A stretch of DNA of 64,000 nt from Himantopus leucocephalus (GCA_003993805.1 RSEF01000014.1:5519393-5583392); one strand, 5' to 3'; numbered from the stretch's first letter, positions 1 through 14,800 are shown. Numbers and translations are program-made. The notes: a model not told the origin generated them from the sequence alone.

Positions 1-1390
1 CCTCCAACCCCTGGACCAGCTGCTCCTCCCACAAGAACTTCTACAGGGCTTTTTCTTTTCCTTCCTGAGCTGATCCGCACACTACACGTACTCATTGATA
101 TTCCTCCCTGTGGCCCTCTTTTACCGCAGCATCTACAGCAAATTAGCAATGAGACAGAGAGGCCGTTGGAGCTAGGATGTATCGCCGACAAAAAGCTCTA
201 ATCACCCTAATTGTGCTGCTCTAACACCACACCATATCTTTTGGTACAACATGTAACACATTTCGGGCACTGCTGCAATACGAGTAATAAAATAAAATGT
301 CTCACCGGTGGTGCTGAAGCCCTTCAGGTAGAGTTTTACAAAGGAGATCTTTTCTCCATACCCACTTTCAAATGCATTATCCCCTGAAGGATGCCAGACT
401 ATAATTTGCATTGAGCGAGGCATTTAGATGAGGTCTGGGATGCAAACAAACGTGACAAGAAGGTTAAGAGTCAGGACAGCAAGACAAGGAATGGCATGGA
501 GTTGGGATAACCTAGAAGAAAAAAAAAATGCTTTCAAATGTTCACTGTCCTTTTCAATTGCTGCTCTTCCTTTTACTGAAATGGAAGAAAATCACAGTCC
601 ATTCTAGGACGGTTTGTTACCACCCAGAGATTTGAATTCCGGGGTTTCTACACTAGGTTTTTCAAGTCAAGGATCTTTCCTGTCTTTCCAGAGAACAAAG
701 TCCATAAAAAGTTGCTATTATTTCCAGCCTGGTAGCGTGCAGAGGAGACCTGTTATGGTTCAAAAACCTCTGATAAAGACACTGAAAATAAAAAGCACAT
801 AGGTTCTGAAAACAGCCCCAAAGAGCTTATCGTTAGAGTTATAAACATTCTTTTTCAGAGATAGGACTTAACGTCATGGTGAGAAATGATGGGTCTCACA
901 GATCTGAATTTCAAAAACCATTTCATCAACATTCCCATACAAATGAAGTCACCTTTGGTTAAGAATACTGTTGAGAAGTGTCAGACCAAACCTAGCTTTT
1001 CGAGGAACTACACATAGTTTTTTAAAAAAATTAACTACTACTTTGCTCCTCTGTTTTCTTCTTCTGCACACAACATGCACATACGGACACTGTACGCACA
1101 GACCAGAAAGACAGAAGATACTTGAAGTGAGTTTTTTTCTAGTATTTACTCCAATCCTGATATTCAAGCCCTCAAAGCTTTCCCTCCCAACAATGCTCTA
1201 TAAACCTCACTTTCATGTCTCCGTAATTCTGTGTTTCCATGTAAAGCTCTACTCTGGAATGAACTGAGATGGGATTTCAAGGGGAGATCCCAGAGAAGAA
1301 AAGCAGCATGGAGCTGGGACCCTCGGAGTTCAAACAGCCAGGGAAGAGTCAGAGTGAAGTACAATACCAAAGGTCCGTCTTCCAAGACTT

Positions 1391-1615
1391 TTTATAAGGT
1401 TGGATATTAGGAAAAAATTTTTCACTGAAAGGGTTATCCAACATTGGAATCGGCTGCCCAGGGAGGGGGGGGATTCGCCATCCCTGGAGGTGTTTAAAAA
1501 AGGGCAGAGGTGGTACTTGGGGATATGGTTTAGATGTGGTTTTGTCAGGTTGGGTTAATGGTTGGACTTGATCTGAAAGGTCCCTTCCAACCTTAACAAT
1601 CCTATGATTCTATAA
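1391..1615 (+). mobile_element. CR1 LINE 3' fragment
   Basis: Plus-strand 3' end of a CR1 retrotransposon, 5'-truncated. Recognisable blocks in order are the GGTTGGATATTAGGAAAAA segment, CATTGGAATCGGCTGCCCAG, CCATCCCTGGAGGTGTTTAAA, GGTCCCTTCCAACCTT and the terminal CCTATGATTCTATA tail. It is moderately diverged, with an eight-G run in the middle. About 225 bp, typical of 5'-truncated avian CR1 copies. No coding capacity. Confidence 0.93.
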
Positions 1616-4600
1616 AGGAAAGCAAAACTGCAACATAATAAGATTTTCCAGTTAATATATCTAATTAGCAAAGAGCAAAACCTCTAGGGGTATTTTTTTT
1701 TAGATAGTATCTTATATAAAAAGAAACATGAATAATTAAAAACTATGTAAAAAGCCACTGCCTTTGTGATCTGATGTGATGGCAGGACGCATCAAAATTC
1801 AGCTGAGCATATACAAGCCTGAAAATTAAGGGACAAGAAGAGCTGTCAATCATGTCCTGTATTTATACAGCAAACACACTGCAGAGGCTCGTTGCCGAGG
1901 TCAACCACGACAGCATTAACAGCAACGCTGAGACTTCCTAACGGCTTCAAGTACACCAGGACGTTTTGATCCTGTAATTTAATGCACATAAAAGTACCAT
2001 TCTATGTCCTTGCATGTATAACTCTGCCCTAGCGGGGTACAAAGCAAACCCTGAATAGCTCCACTGCCTGTCAGTGAATGAACGCGCCCCCTCGGTCCCG
2101 GCCGTACCGCCGAGCTAACCCGCCATCCTTAACAGATTCCCTGCCTCCAGCTGGAAGCCGTTCCACTTAAAGTGCAAGTCAAGTTCCCCTTCACATCATA
2201 TAGAAACTGTGACAGACACAAATGGTTTGGAGGACTCATTTCTGACAGTCTCCCCGAGCCGGGCAGTGTCTGAGTGGGTTTTATAGCAAACGTGCTCCAG
2301 GTTAAAGAAGCTCCACCGCAGCCTCTCACTGCGAGAGGTTATCACCTCCCACACTTCTCCGGCTTTGGCCAAGCAGAAGAGGAAAATGAGGAAAACAAAA
2401 CATGTTCCCGCAACACTCCGAGGGGAAGAAGAGCTAGAGAAGAACTGCCAATTTTTTTTTTTTTTTTGGCCCAGTCACGTCTCAGCGATGGGGTGTTTGT
2501 CTCATCTCCCCCAGTACCACCTCAACGTCCAACCAGGTACTGGGTGGAAATTTCTCTAGTAATGGATGATTTGGTAGAAGGAGAAGTGAGAGCGCAAGGA
2601 GGGAGCTTCCAACATCTCAGAAAAACCTATATACGTGTACATACCTTTCTCAATTATCCAGGTAGCTACCTACATTATTCACCAGAAAGAGTCACTGCAG
2701 TTTCACTGAGATGTGTTGAATATGCAGAACCCTCTTTTGTTTGCTCTGCTCTTTTTCAAGTGAGAGACCTGAGTATCTAAAACATCCAAATATCGATTCA
2801 GAGGGTACATTCGCTTCCAGCTCCTCAGGGCAAATAGGCAAATGTTTGATTTTCCCTCCCTTTTCACCATTTGATCAGGTTACTTACTTATTTAAGCAAG
2901 TTGTAGGATCCCTGATGAAAAGAGCTCTTTTCCCCTTCTTCAGGAGTGTGGAAAAGGTCTCCTCCATCTCCTTTCTCCTCCCTGCTCGGTGATGATTGCC
3001 TTTTGGTTCCAGGTTTACTTACCTGGGACCTGACTCTACTCCCTTGGTCCCCATGCAGAAGGGCATCGCTTTGTGTCCTTTTATTCCTTGAACATTAAAA
3101 GTTTCTACAGACTTGGGATTAACAAACATTAGAGAGGTCCCAGGCAGCGAGAACGGGGCTGTCATGGAGCAGCTTGCTGTGCATACAAAGAAACCCTCGA
3201 CTGGAAGAGTCAGCAATGCAAGGAGAATTAAAAAGCACAGTTAAATAACCCTAAATCCTCATGCATATTTATAAACTACATCACATCAAACCGAAATCAA
3301 TACCCCTCACTAGTTACGTATGGCCTGCGAAAGTAAGAGCTGGTAACTCGGTTTTGCTTTACCCATTGTAGTGATGAGACCCGGAAAGTCTCCATGGGGG
3401 AATGAATTCCCGGGCTGAGAAGGGGAATTTCAAGCTGCAAGGCAGCAGGGAAAGAGAGAGCAGAGGGGAGAGGAGGAGCAGGCATCCACATCGTGCGGAC
3501 GGCAGAAGGGATCCACCCGAGCCCTGTCTACGGAGAAAAGGTTCAGTTTAAACTCTTCCACTCCCGTGGCACAGAGAAAAACATTTTTGGCACAGGGGAA
3601 GGTTTTTCGATTTACGCTGCGCCTCTGTAGGTGACAGAAGCTACATCCCCCATGCCATAGCCCACGTGCTGTGTGAGGCTGTCCCCGTGGGGGACTTACG
3701 CCAGCACAGCCATCTGCTTACATACACTTTCTTGGTTTCCACAGGCGGAAAATACTTCTTGGTTGCCTGCAAAGCTTGCACTACTATTCATCCATTTTTC
3801 CCTAAATGCGATTTGAACCAAAGATATGGGAAAATGCGTAGGAACGTCATACTGGGATCACCGGCCCATTAGCACAATGACTCTGTCAACACGCTAAACC
3901 TGCCTTATATCAATTCATCTCCAACAACACATCCTCTTTATTCAAGCTTAGACTGCTACAAAATTGAGCCAAACCCAATTTGAATCTATCTTGAAATATA
4001 TTTGGAAGACGCAAAACTGTCTGGACATCAGTGCACAACTTAATGGTCTGAAATACAACTGTCCTGTCTGCTGTTTGATTTTATTTCACCAGTTTTACTT
4101 CACCATGCTAATGGACTGGAGAGCGACAAGCGCATTTTGCACGGAGATGTGAAGGGGCAATGATTTCAAATTTTACTGCCAAGTTTTCCCAGAATTATGA
4201 CTGCCAGGTCAACCCATAAACTGTTAAGGCCCTACAAAACCTCCTTCAAAACACACGACTTCCTGCTGTATAAAATTCAGGCTTTGATTTTTATCATCAC
4301 TTTCCTCATCGTCAACACGAATCACAACATTTTTATGAAAGAAAACTGTGAATGAGGAGAAATCCCAGTTTTCTAGTGTCTCTCACAGTGGGAAACCAGT
4401 TCTCCAGCCTTGGTGTAACCAACCACCCAGGAGAGGCCAGCTCAGCCCAGCTATCACAACACAACAGCTATCACAACGTGCTCCTGCGCTGCGGTAGTTA
4501 CTTCTTTGCCATTAGGTTTTAATTAGACAGCACATGCCTAACTCAGAAGCACAGACTAGCCGCAGCTGAGAAGGCATCTTCCCAACTTTCTTTGAGCAAA

Positions 4601-6329
4601 CGGGACAGACAGCCGGTCTGTACTCCGCCAGCTACGGATTTTCGGACGGCATCTTTCGGCACACAATCACACCGACTTTCAGGGCTCCGATCGCATTTGC
4701 TATGGAGGAATGCATTTTGCCTTCGTTAGGCTTTTGTAGCAATTACCTGGTCATTTTTCATATTTCACTTACTGTTTTGTTTTTAATGCAGTTTTAATAC
4801 CTTCAATTTACTGCTACTTCAGCTGCAATCTTCAGCGGTACACAGGTTCTCCGAGGGAGATAAAGGCATTTATTTAGAGTTGCTTTCACAGGCAGAACCC
4901 CCAAATAGTCTGGGATGCATCTGGGATGCACTGACAGAAACCAGGGAGTTTCTGCCTGAAACTGATACTGAATAGTAGATGAGCACCTCGGAATTCATCT
5001 GCCTGAACCAGCAAAAAGTGGCCTCAAGATTAACGATAAAAATCTCACTTGCATAAATTTATACATTTTTATCCTCCAGCAGGTCAACAGCGGAAAAAGA
5101 AAGATCAAGAGAGGTGATAAGGGAAAAGCACATTTGATGTTAGTGATTTCAGAAAAAAAATATTATTTTCTGTAATCGCTGTGAAAGGAGTACAAATCTC
5201 TGCCAGCGTCTCGCTTAACAGAGCTCAACAATGCTTACATTTCACTTGAGAGGAAATATCCGTTTCCGTTATTTCAGCCCACTCAATCACTCCTTCTCTA
5301 CTTTCTTCTCCAACTTAAAACCTTGAAGCGGATGAATTCACTTACCGAGGTTTGCAAATTACTAATCACCCATTGGCAGTATTGATCTGCACATTTTGCA
5401 TTTACTGCAGCCGGAATGAGACAGCACTGGCTGCTGAATAGACTGTGAAGACCGAAAAATGAGATTAACCAGCGAGCCTCCTACAGATCAAGTTATCTGC
5501 TGCCTTGTTCACTTTTCATGAAGCTTCCAGAATGCAGCAAACTGAATCCCCTTAACCCGCAAGACAGGACTGATACATAACTCCATTAGAAGAAAAGATC
5601 AGAAAAAGCAAGTAACACAATTTCATGGAAAACAGGTCTTGTCAAATAGACTTGAAGAGATTTCAAGTCTAGTTAATTAAGATAACTGTGTTGACTTAAC
5701 AGAATAGGAATTCTGTAAAATATTTGCCTCGGTATCAGAATCGCATTTTCTTTTAAAGCTAGCACGATGCAAAGTCAGGCTACGGCAGTTTTTAAACGGC
5801 CCAAAAGCTGATGAACTAATAGTGGCATTTCCCAGTTACTTCCAATAAGAACTGCTTCTGTGGCCAATCGTATGCAGCACACATTCTCTAAGATACATAA
5901 GAAAATAAGAAAACCTTACTAAAATATGCAGATAACACAAAGGCGGAATTGTAGCAAACAACAAAGCCCACAAAGATAGCTTAGAAATCTGATTGTGCTG
6001 GGCACAATCATTCCTCATGAATTCAAATGCATCGTGAGACATCCCGAAGCGCAGAACATCGTCGCAGGTATACAACACAGCAGGCACTTTCTGGAAGACG
6101 ATGTCTGCGAGGAGGGCTTTTGGCCACGGTTAATAACTAAGGGTTACCTCCAATTTAATGCTGTGGGGAGAAAAAAAAGAAAAGGAACAGCAAGAATCGT
6201 TCCGTACCTACGAGTAGGACTAGAGAAACAATATTGTCTCTGAATGCAGCAGTGATGAGACCACTACAGCGATAATGCATCCAGGTGAGGTGCGTGCGTA
6301 AGAGGGTTGTTGAAAATTAAGGAAAGTTG

Positions 6330-6750
6330 TGAGAAGATTTCCATGAATGATTCATGGTCTGAAAAACACATCTTGCAACGAGAAATGAATGGAAATCAAA
6401 CTATTTCATATACTACGGAGAAGGTTGAAGCAATTTGATCAGGGTCTTTGGTGGAAATCTGACACCAGACGGTTCTTTAATCTAGCAACAAAAGCGTAGA
6501 GAGAACCCAATAGCTCATGGTGAAGTCAGCGAACTGGAAATAAAATATATTTTTAATAGGGATGGCTGACCAGGGAAACCAATACATCGTCTATTGCTTA
6601 GTATCTTTAAATCAATATTTGATATCTTATTAAAAAGAGGCTGTCGAGCAACCACTAGTGACTAGGTAGAGATTTCTCTAAGTAAAACCGTGGGTTTTTG
6701 TGTTATATAGCAGACCAGACTAAATGGATATTCTTTTTGGCCATAAACCT
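6330..6750 (+). mobile_element. Ancient CR1-family 3' fragment
   Basis: Degraded plus-strand 3' region of an old CR1 lineage of the type also known from turtles and crocodilians. Blocks that still read are GGTTCTTTAATCTAGCA, AACCCAATAGCTCATGGTGAAG, ACTGGAAATAAAATATATTTTTAA (shown here only as short words) and the terminal GCAGACCAGACTAAATGGA..TTTTTGGCC. It is heavily mutated, so the edges are approximate. Identification is by remembered consensus of the old CR1 3' ends. Confidence 0.6.
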
Positions 6751-8445
6751 CTTAATTCAACTCATTCCATTTCCTCCAATTCAAAAACAGTGTTATCCAA
6801 TACTTTCATCCATTCGCTCTCACATCGTTAATTCCCCCTCTTACTTTCTAAGCCTCCAGACAATTCTGTAACTTCAGCATTTATTCCTCTTAGACATAAC
6901 AAGAACCTAGATGTTATCACTGACAGTTTAATCTTTTTCAAGGAGAGTTTTAATTTGTAGAGAAATTATATTAGAATCAATGCCTCTAAATATAAAAATA
7001 CTTTCAAATCTATGTTCATTTTAATATTTCACAGTGGCAGAGCTGCTCAAATCCTCAGGTGATGGAAAAGCAGAATGACACTTAAGATACAGCCACTGAG
7101 ATTGTGCTTTTTTTTCCCTAAAGGAAATGTCTTTTTCACAGTCGTAACGACAACTTGAACATGCACATGCTGATCCATACAGATGTAATCCAGCTCATTG
7201 GAAAACTACAAGGGTTATTTGGTGATTAGAGTGCAAAAAAACCAGAGAATGGAAACAGGTTTGTCACCTGCCATCTTTCTTGGTCCTCAGGCTTTAAATC
7301 AGAGAGTCTCTGTCCTGATTTAAAGGGAATAAAGTTAATTTAAGGACTTCTGCTTTTCTGGGAGTTGGTGAAGATAGAAACAAAGCTGGATTGAGATGTG
7401 AAAGCTCAAGCAAAGCAGTCACAAAACATGAACACATCTCTACATACATCCCTCTTGTCCACGTGTAGACACATTTTTTGTAAAACAGCCATTCTGCACA
7501 CATGTTCACCTTCATTAAAGCCAGATCTTTAACAAACTGTTTCTCATGTTCCCATCTAACGTGCTGCTACCAGTCTTCCATCCGTCTTCCAAAGCCATCC
7601 TCCGAAGGCAGCGTCTAGTTTTGAGCAGCTTTGGAAACAAGGAGGCACCTGAAGGACCGCGGAGTGGACGAGGAGCACGGAAGCCAACAGCTTGAACAAG
7701 CACAATTTACCCCACGTGATCTCTGATTATTTCTGTCCTAGCATGCACGCGTTACGGTAACAATAACATCATTGTGGCTCTTACGTCCATCAAGCAGAGG
7801 TTCAGACAGATAAATAATTCTTGTTCTGCCCTCAGAAAACACCTGGAACATCATGAGCTGGCACACTGAGAAAGCCAGCTCCAGCAGTCAGCTACTGGTC
7901 TGCTGTGATAGATAAACCCAGCCCACCGACCTTAACCTTGTTTTCCCCCAACCACCTCCTAGCCAGTGCTAGTAATTCTAATCCACGTTAAAATAAGTCC
8001 TGAGACCATAACATGGCTGCCTGTCAACACAAAAAGGAAAAAAATCCTAGACATCCCTAATTCCTCAATACACGCCTGCTTTCCCTGGATCAGTAATGAG
8101 CTTGTCCATGTTGAACTTGAGAATACTATTTGATTTTATGAATTCTGGCTGGATCCTTACCAACCGCAAACACTAATTTGTTTTCTGAATGCTATCTCAA
8201 CTGTAAGAACAGATCAGTGCCTTCGCTGCAGCTCCGCAGCCTGTATATCAAGTTAAACCACACACAAATGTGTTTGCCTCTCTCAAAAGCTGTTAAACGA
8301 GACAGTTTCCTATTCAAAATGAAGCACTACCAGGTAAAGAACTGGCGACATCAGGAGTACTGCCCTGCCAGGTGAGATGCTCAGCAGACATTGGGTTACC
8401 TGGTCGGGCAGTCCATGCCACCTCCTTGGAGATGCATGTGGCCCT

Positions 8446-8841
8446 TAGAATCATAGAATGGTTTAGGTTGGAAGGAACCTTGAAGATCACCCAGTGCCAC
8501 CCCCCTGCCCTGGGCAGGGACACCTCCCACCAGCCCAGGTTGCTCCAAGCCCCGTCCAACCTGGCCTTGAACACCTCCAGGGATGGGGCAGCCACAGCTT
8601 CTCGGGGCAACCTGCGCCAGGGGCTCACCACCCGCACAGGAAAGAATTTCTTCCTAATATCTCATCTAAATCTCCCCTTGTTCAGTTTGAAACTATTCCC
8701 CCTTGTCCTATGGCTCCCCTCCCCGATCAAGAGTCCCTCCCCAGCTCTCCTGGAGCCCCTTTAGGCACTGGAAGGGGCTCTGAGGTCTCCCTGGAGCCTT
8801 CTCTTCTCCAGGCTGAACAACCCCAACTCTCTCAGCGTGTC
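8446..8841 (-). mobile_element. CR1 LINE 3' fragment, about 400 bp
   Basis: Reverse-orientation CR1. It opens with the complement of the tail (TAGAATCATAGAATGG), then GGTTGGAAGGAACCTTGAAG, the TGCCCTGGGCAGGGACACC block, CCAGGTTGCTCCAAGCCCC and TTGAACACCTCCAGGGATGG. It continues through CTTCTCTTCTCCAGGCTGAA to CCCCAACTCTCTCAGC, where similarity ends. It is well preserved and belongs to the young avian CR1 type. Open frames on both strands here are only read-through of the element. Confidence 0.95.
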
Positions 8842-11800
8842 AAGATCCATCAGCTGTGCCCAAGAAGGACCAAAGCTGCTCGGGTCCGTGCAATCGGACA
8901 ATGTACCAAATCTGGTGGATTTAGACAGGTGTTGGTCAAAGGAAATTTGTTACCGCAAAACCACTTTCTTTCAAAATTGAATTGTACCCCTCCCGCTGTG
9001 TTCTCCAAACCACACTGCGTCAACAGGGCCTGCTACGGCCCTGGGCACCCTCTTTGCAGCACAAGGGACCAGGCTTGAGTGCAATTATCCATAAATTCCA
9101 CAGAAGGCACTTACTCACAGCCTGTCATATCCACAACAGAGCTGGGATTTCTATCATCTCCTTCCTTACTGCCTGCCAGACCCAGACACACTCCATAAAC
9201 CCGGCCCCATCCCAACCCCTTTGGTGTTACCGGCACCATCTTCCTCTCACTGCTGCTGAGCTTCCTCTCCTGCCTTTACACCCCATGAACACCTACATGG
9301 CACGTTTTACTTTTTCATAAATAAGCTTACTTGACCCAAATATTTATAAACAAGTGAACAAGAGAGCCTGAGCCCTGGGCGTTTTGCTTATGGCAACCGT
9401 TACTGCTGCTCTGCCCTTCTGTCAGGGATGGCGTTTGTGGGGTGCCACCACAGCGCGGCGAGCAGCACAGCAACCAGCCAACCTTTGCTTTCAGATTACC
9501 AACCCGTTCCGGTGTCCCTGACAGAGGGTTGGAAGTGGGAAACTATTCTGGTTGTGCCTGGGTCGCTGGGCTGCACTGCCAGCCCCCGTCGCGGCAGCTG
9601 CTGCTGGTCCAGATCACTCGTGTCTCTCAAACAGTCATGTGAAAATAGAGAGTGTGCAACGGGCACCCTCAAAGAACAAGGTACGTGGAGGCAGAAGGTG
9701 GATTAAAATCCAGCTTTTTATATAGCGCTCCCTACAAGCGAGCTCTGAAGTGCTCAGTCTCTAAGCTCTTGGGAACGAACAGGAGCTGAAAAAAAACCCC
9801 AGGGACGCTGAAAAAGCGAGTGATGAGAGAGATGGCTGCTAACACTTTAAAGACAAATGTTACTTATTTTCAAACAAGGAAAATATTTTCCAATTCTCTC
9901 TCAGGAAATGGGAATGTGCAGACAGACAGCGGACCCAAGGCTGCTTAACATCTGATGTAGATTTTAAGATCCAGCTGTGGCACGCTGCAAGAGGTTTGCC
10001 CCGCGCAGCCTTAGCCGGTCTCTCTCAACCCTTTGAGCAGCTGCCACAGGCACCCCACGCACTGCAGCAGAAAGGGAGCGAGGACGGGGGAAAAAAGCTG
10101 GAATAAGGGGATGGAGCTCATTCCTGTGCAAAGCACAAGTGAAGAGAGCTGAGAGGGCCCCTCCACGGGACCACGCTGCTGCGAGACGGCAGCGCATCCC
10201 TCCCGGGACAGGCAAGAACACCAGCGTGAGGTAGGGGAAGATATTCCAGGCTCGATTTAAACACCTCCATCCATTGCAGTCACATCTACCAGAACCACCT
10301 GAAATCTCCATTTATCACTTCCCTATTTTAAAACTGATCAATACCACCGCGGGACAGCAACTTTCTGTGCAAGTAGAAAACAAGATGGCCTAGAGCCATC
10401 TCCCTGTTCCCTACCAGCTTGATAGCAGCTCTGCTGCTGTGCCCGCAGCACGCGCAGCCGGGGCTGAAACACGGCCTTCAACAATGCAGCAGCGGCGACT
10501 ACTTTGCTTCCAGCAGCTCAACAAGCCTCGAGCCGTGAGTAGAGAAAGAGCCCCCTCTGCTTGCTTCTGCACAGCTGAGGAAAGCGCGTGTACAGAGAGT
10601 AAGTGTTTAATGAAAGGCAGGCACTCCGTTACTCACGGGGTAGGTGGGACGCGGGAGCTGTTAGCTACGCTATAAACCCAAGAGCGTGTGTGTTGGGAGA
10701 GGAGTTTTGACGGGGAGAACAACTACTTGAGAAACAGAAAAAGGTGCATTCTGCAGAGACACACACAGCACTCCAGCTGGAATTGGCTTCCATAGCGGCC
10801 AGGTGGCTAAAAGCTAGAGGAGGGATTGAGAGTGTGTCCATGAGCACACGCTGCAAAGCGTCCAACACGCTGCCCACAGCTCTGAAGCGTTGGGCAAGAC
10901 AAGCTGGGAAGGAAGACAACTAACCGAGGAGAGTCAGCAAGAGAGGGACGGAGGGTGGCACAAGTCCAACAGCGGAGGGAAAAGACGAGAAACAAATTCT
11001 GTGCCCCCTTGACCCCACCAGTTTTTTTCAGATGTGTAATTCCTGTGGTGGATGACACAGCGGTTCGAGTGTCAGAGCCCATCTGAGCCTTGTCACTACA
11101 ACAGTCTGTACTGATGTTACTTCCAGAGGAGAGACGCCCACTGGGAATTACATATCCTGGCACAGAAAGGTTTTAAAATAATTCTGCCCTTTCCTTTATT
11201 CAGGACTCTTGCTAGTAACATACACATTAAAAATAGCTGAGGAACCACACACGCTTCTAAGACAAACCGCAAGCCTTTGCATTAAGTTTTACCGACCTCA
11301 TATGTAAATCAGCCTGTAAAGACTGGTAGCCCATTATATACTACCCAATTACTGCAGCCGGCATCCATCCTGTGCCTCTCACAGTGATCTGCAGCCTGTA
11401 ACAGGTTCATAAACAGCTCAGAAAGACGACTGCTGTAGATTTCACTTAACTCCTTATCTATCTGCTTTAAACGGATTAAATGACTGTGTCATTAAAATGC
11501 TTGAAGTAAGCCTTTGATCATAAACTTCTCATCATTTTACAGTTATTGAATCTGATCCCTAATGAATCTTATTCTGCCATACTTCTCTGTCTTCCGTTAC
11601 CAGCCTTGTTCCCCGTTAGCCCCGGCTCCCCCGTCCTGCCGCGACTGCTTTGTATGCCAGACCACCGCCTCCTTCCAGCCCTCGAGCCGATCTGCTGATT
11701 GCCCAACCCAGAGCAATGGATGAACTGCAGGAATTTCATTTGAGGTGGGGTCAGAAGGAGAGAGAAAATAATCCACGATATACAAACCACGCGAAACACT

Positions 11801-14800
11801 CTTTACATATTCACCGCACAGCTGCGTGACCGCAATTCCTTTCCTTACAGCCACCCGAGGGCTCCGCACGCTCCGCGCCGGAGCAGAGACAGGGAATTTG
11901 GACAGCGCACCCTCCCGCTCTTTAAGGAAAAAATGGTTTTTACTTACACAGTAAAGGGGTGAGAGGAAAAAAAAGCACTACTGAGCTCAGGGGATTTTCT
12001 GCCACAGGGCCCCATCAGATTTTATCGGCTGTAATGAAGGACGTGCCTGATCTCCGCAGAGGCAGGGGGAAAGTCCAGCTTGTGCTACCACGAGTGCCCC
12101 AGGGCAGACAGCAGACAGGAGCCACCAGGCAATGGCTAAGCACGGCCAGGGGAAAGCCACTGCAGATCCTGGAAAGATGTCACAGGCCTAGTCAGAAGCA
12201 ACCAGGGAAAATGGAGGAAGACAAAACGTCAAATGACCTGCTCCATGAGCAGGTGGGGTTGCTGGGAGTCAAGGAGAACAAACGTTCGCCGGTCTACAAC
12301 AACTGGGAGAGATGAGGGACCACCCGGGTTTCACTGAAGTCGTTCAGCATTCAGAGTTTTGCTCCAAACTCAATCAGGCTACAAAACCAGTGATTAAACA
12401 TGGTGCTAAATCTAGCTTCTTGCACCAGTTTAGTCTTGGCAGATCAAAGGGACATACCAGGGGTCCACACCGGGCTGGCAGGGGGGTCTCCAAGCAGTAG
12501 GGTAAGGATGACAAACAGGCAGGGATTTCAATGCATTAGCCATTTATAAAAGTCTTTTTTAGAAGAGAATGTCAGTATTGGGTCTCCTCAATCCTTGTAT
12601 TCTCTCCTTGAGAAGTTGACAACCATTTTATGAAACACTTGAGAGGGTTTTTTTTAGGGAAGTCCATTCTCATCAGGCACAACAGAAAGAGTACGCCTTA
12701 GGAGTTCACGTCTGGCTATCATTCAAAACAGCGCAGAACAACTGCATGGCAAGAGTGGTTTTTATCCTTCAGTAATCAGTAGACACAAAAGTGAAAACAA
12801 GAAGGTCCTTCTAGCAGCCACAGGAGAGGAAAAGTACTGTACAACGTTTCATAAGAACTAAACGCCCGTTTCAGCTGTGAACTCTATTAAAGTCACAGGA
12901 AAGTGTTAAACTGAATGCTGAAAAACCACACGTTTGATATGGAAGAGGCCTATTATGTCAACTTGCATAGTCCTTGCCAATGCAGCACACTGACTAATGT
13001 TAATCATTCTGCGTTCTAATTATCTTACCATTATAGCAATTTCCCTGATGATCATCCCTTTTTTCCCCCCCTTTTGCTGTTGTTCAGTGTTTTTCAATGA
13101 TGCAGGCTGTATGGCTTGGACCACCTCTTTGCCACCCGAGTGTTTCCAAAGAATCCACCAAAGGGTGTGTTATTATCTCTCTCCGTCATTCCCTTGGCTT
13201 ACCAGGACATACTTCGTACTTTTAAACAAAAGGATGTGAAAGAGAAGGACGCTGCTTTGCTTCGATGCTATGCACCGAAACGGCTGCCCCAGTGCCAACC
13301 TCTGCTAGCGCTTGGTCCGGCGACACGGAGCGGAGCAGCGTTGACTACCATGGGACAGGAGGAAACAGCATCCTTGCTATCGCCCAGCTGGACTGAGACT
13401 GCCTTAGTAATTGCAGTAGAGCAAGAATGGATTGAATTTATTTTCTGCTTTACTCCAGGGAGAGAAAGAAGCCAGATTTACCCAGTGGCCTCGTTCCCAC
13501 CCCCAGAACGAGAATTACTTGCAGATTTCACAGTGAGTAGATGCAAAGACACAGACAAGGCCCTTGAACCAAGGATGCGATCAGTCCTTTCTGCCTCATC
13601 ACCCTCATGTACATATAGTGACATTTTAATTAGCTTCCCCTATGTCTGACAGACATCCTGGGTCACGGAGAGAAACCACCTTTCACTTCATAACCTCACA
13701 AATTTGAGAGCTTTAAAAATAAAACCAAAACCCAACAAAAAAAGCAACCCAGTCCCCTCTTCCTTCCTACCCAAGCAATTCAATTACTTGCCAGACAGCG
13801 CTAAGAATCCATTAGAGAAGAATATATTCTGCATTTGCTGTGGAAATCTCCTGGTGATCTTATCTGTCTCTCAGTTCAAGCTCAAAGCTCAATTGTTTTT
13901 TTTTTCTGCCAGTACAAGGAGATTTCAAGCAGCAATGAAATCTTTTCAGATGGGGAGAGTCATCTCTTCATTTAGAATTTACAAGAATAAGAGAGATTTG
14001 TGGATAAACTGAAACAATAAGAGGAATGGCTATGGGGCAACCTACTGGATTCTGAAGGGCTTTGAGTTAACTGCTCCAAGCAATGAATTCACCATTATCT
14101 TGATCTGACTGCCTAAAGAAACACATACTTCAGAAGCAGCCTTGCCCAGTAACAAGTTTTCCAGCTATCATTGAATAAATCGGTACAAGGGCATCATCTC
14201 TAACTTTCACACATATCTAAAGAACTCAGAATATCTTTTTGATCCCCTGGAAGCACGCAACATCAGTAAAGAGCATTAAGTTGAACAGAATAGCCAGGGA
14301 GCTGAGATGGGGGATGAAAGGGGAGGCTCAGGAGGAATACGCTGGTGAATTGACCGATAGGTCTGCTCTGCAGTATGTCCGGTATTTTTTTCTCTTGGAT
14401 GCTTGAGAGAACGGACCACACAAAAATCTCCAGGTGCGGATGCAGATCTATCTTCTAAGTGGTTAGCGTCAACAGCAGCATCGTACTCAGAAGATAGCAG
14501 AGACCTTGGGAAAGCAGAAAAGCCAAAAGACATTGGACATTCAATCCCCAAATTACTCAGACCTAGAAGTTAGTGTTTACGTGCCGCCACAGCACAGCCA
14601 CTAGGCAGCACCAGGGAAACCGTTTCATACGTTACACAATCACCATTCCTTCCCACCATCCTCCTGAAGAGGACCCTAATGAATGTCTACGATATTGCCG
14701 CCTCCTTCATTTCAACTTCTGTGCACCTTAAGTGAAGTCTGACAACTGCCGCGGTTGCAGCATGTCCAGGGAAGCGCTCCCAGCCCGCAGCCTCCGTCCG

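Noticed and set aside
202..423. 73-codon minus-strand open frame at the left end, considered as a downstream MAD1L1 exon
   Set aside because: Residues do not resemble MAD1 C-terminal sequence and the flanks lack a convincing acceptor and donor pair.
2274..2780. 168-codon open frame on the plus strand
   Set aside because: No family resemblance, contains a run of F from a poly-T stretch, and lies in MAD1L1 intron; chance frame.
8494..9078. 194-codon plus-strand open frame
   Set aside because: Most of it is antisense read-through of the CR1 copy at 8446-8841.
11959..12315. 118-codon open frame rich in R, G and Q
   Set aside because: No recognisable domain and no neighbours to support a gene.
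13116..13649. 177-codon open frame on the plus strand
   Set aside because: Low-complexity serine/proline content, no domain recognised, no splice context; chance frame.
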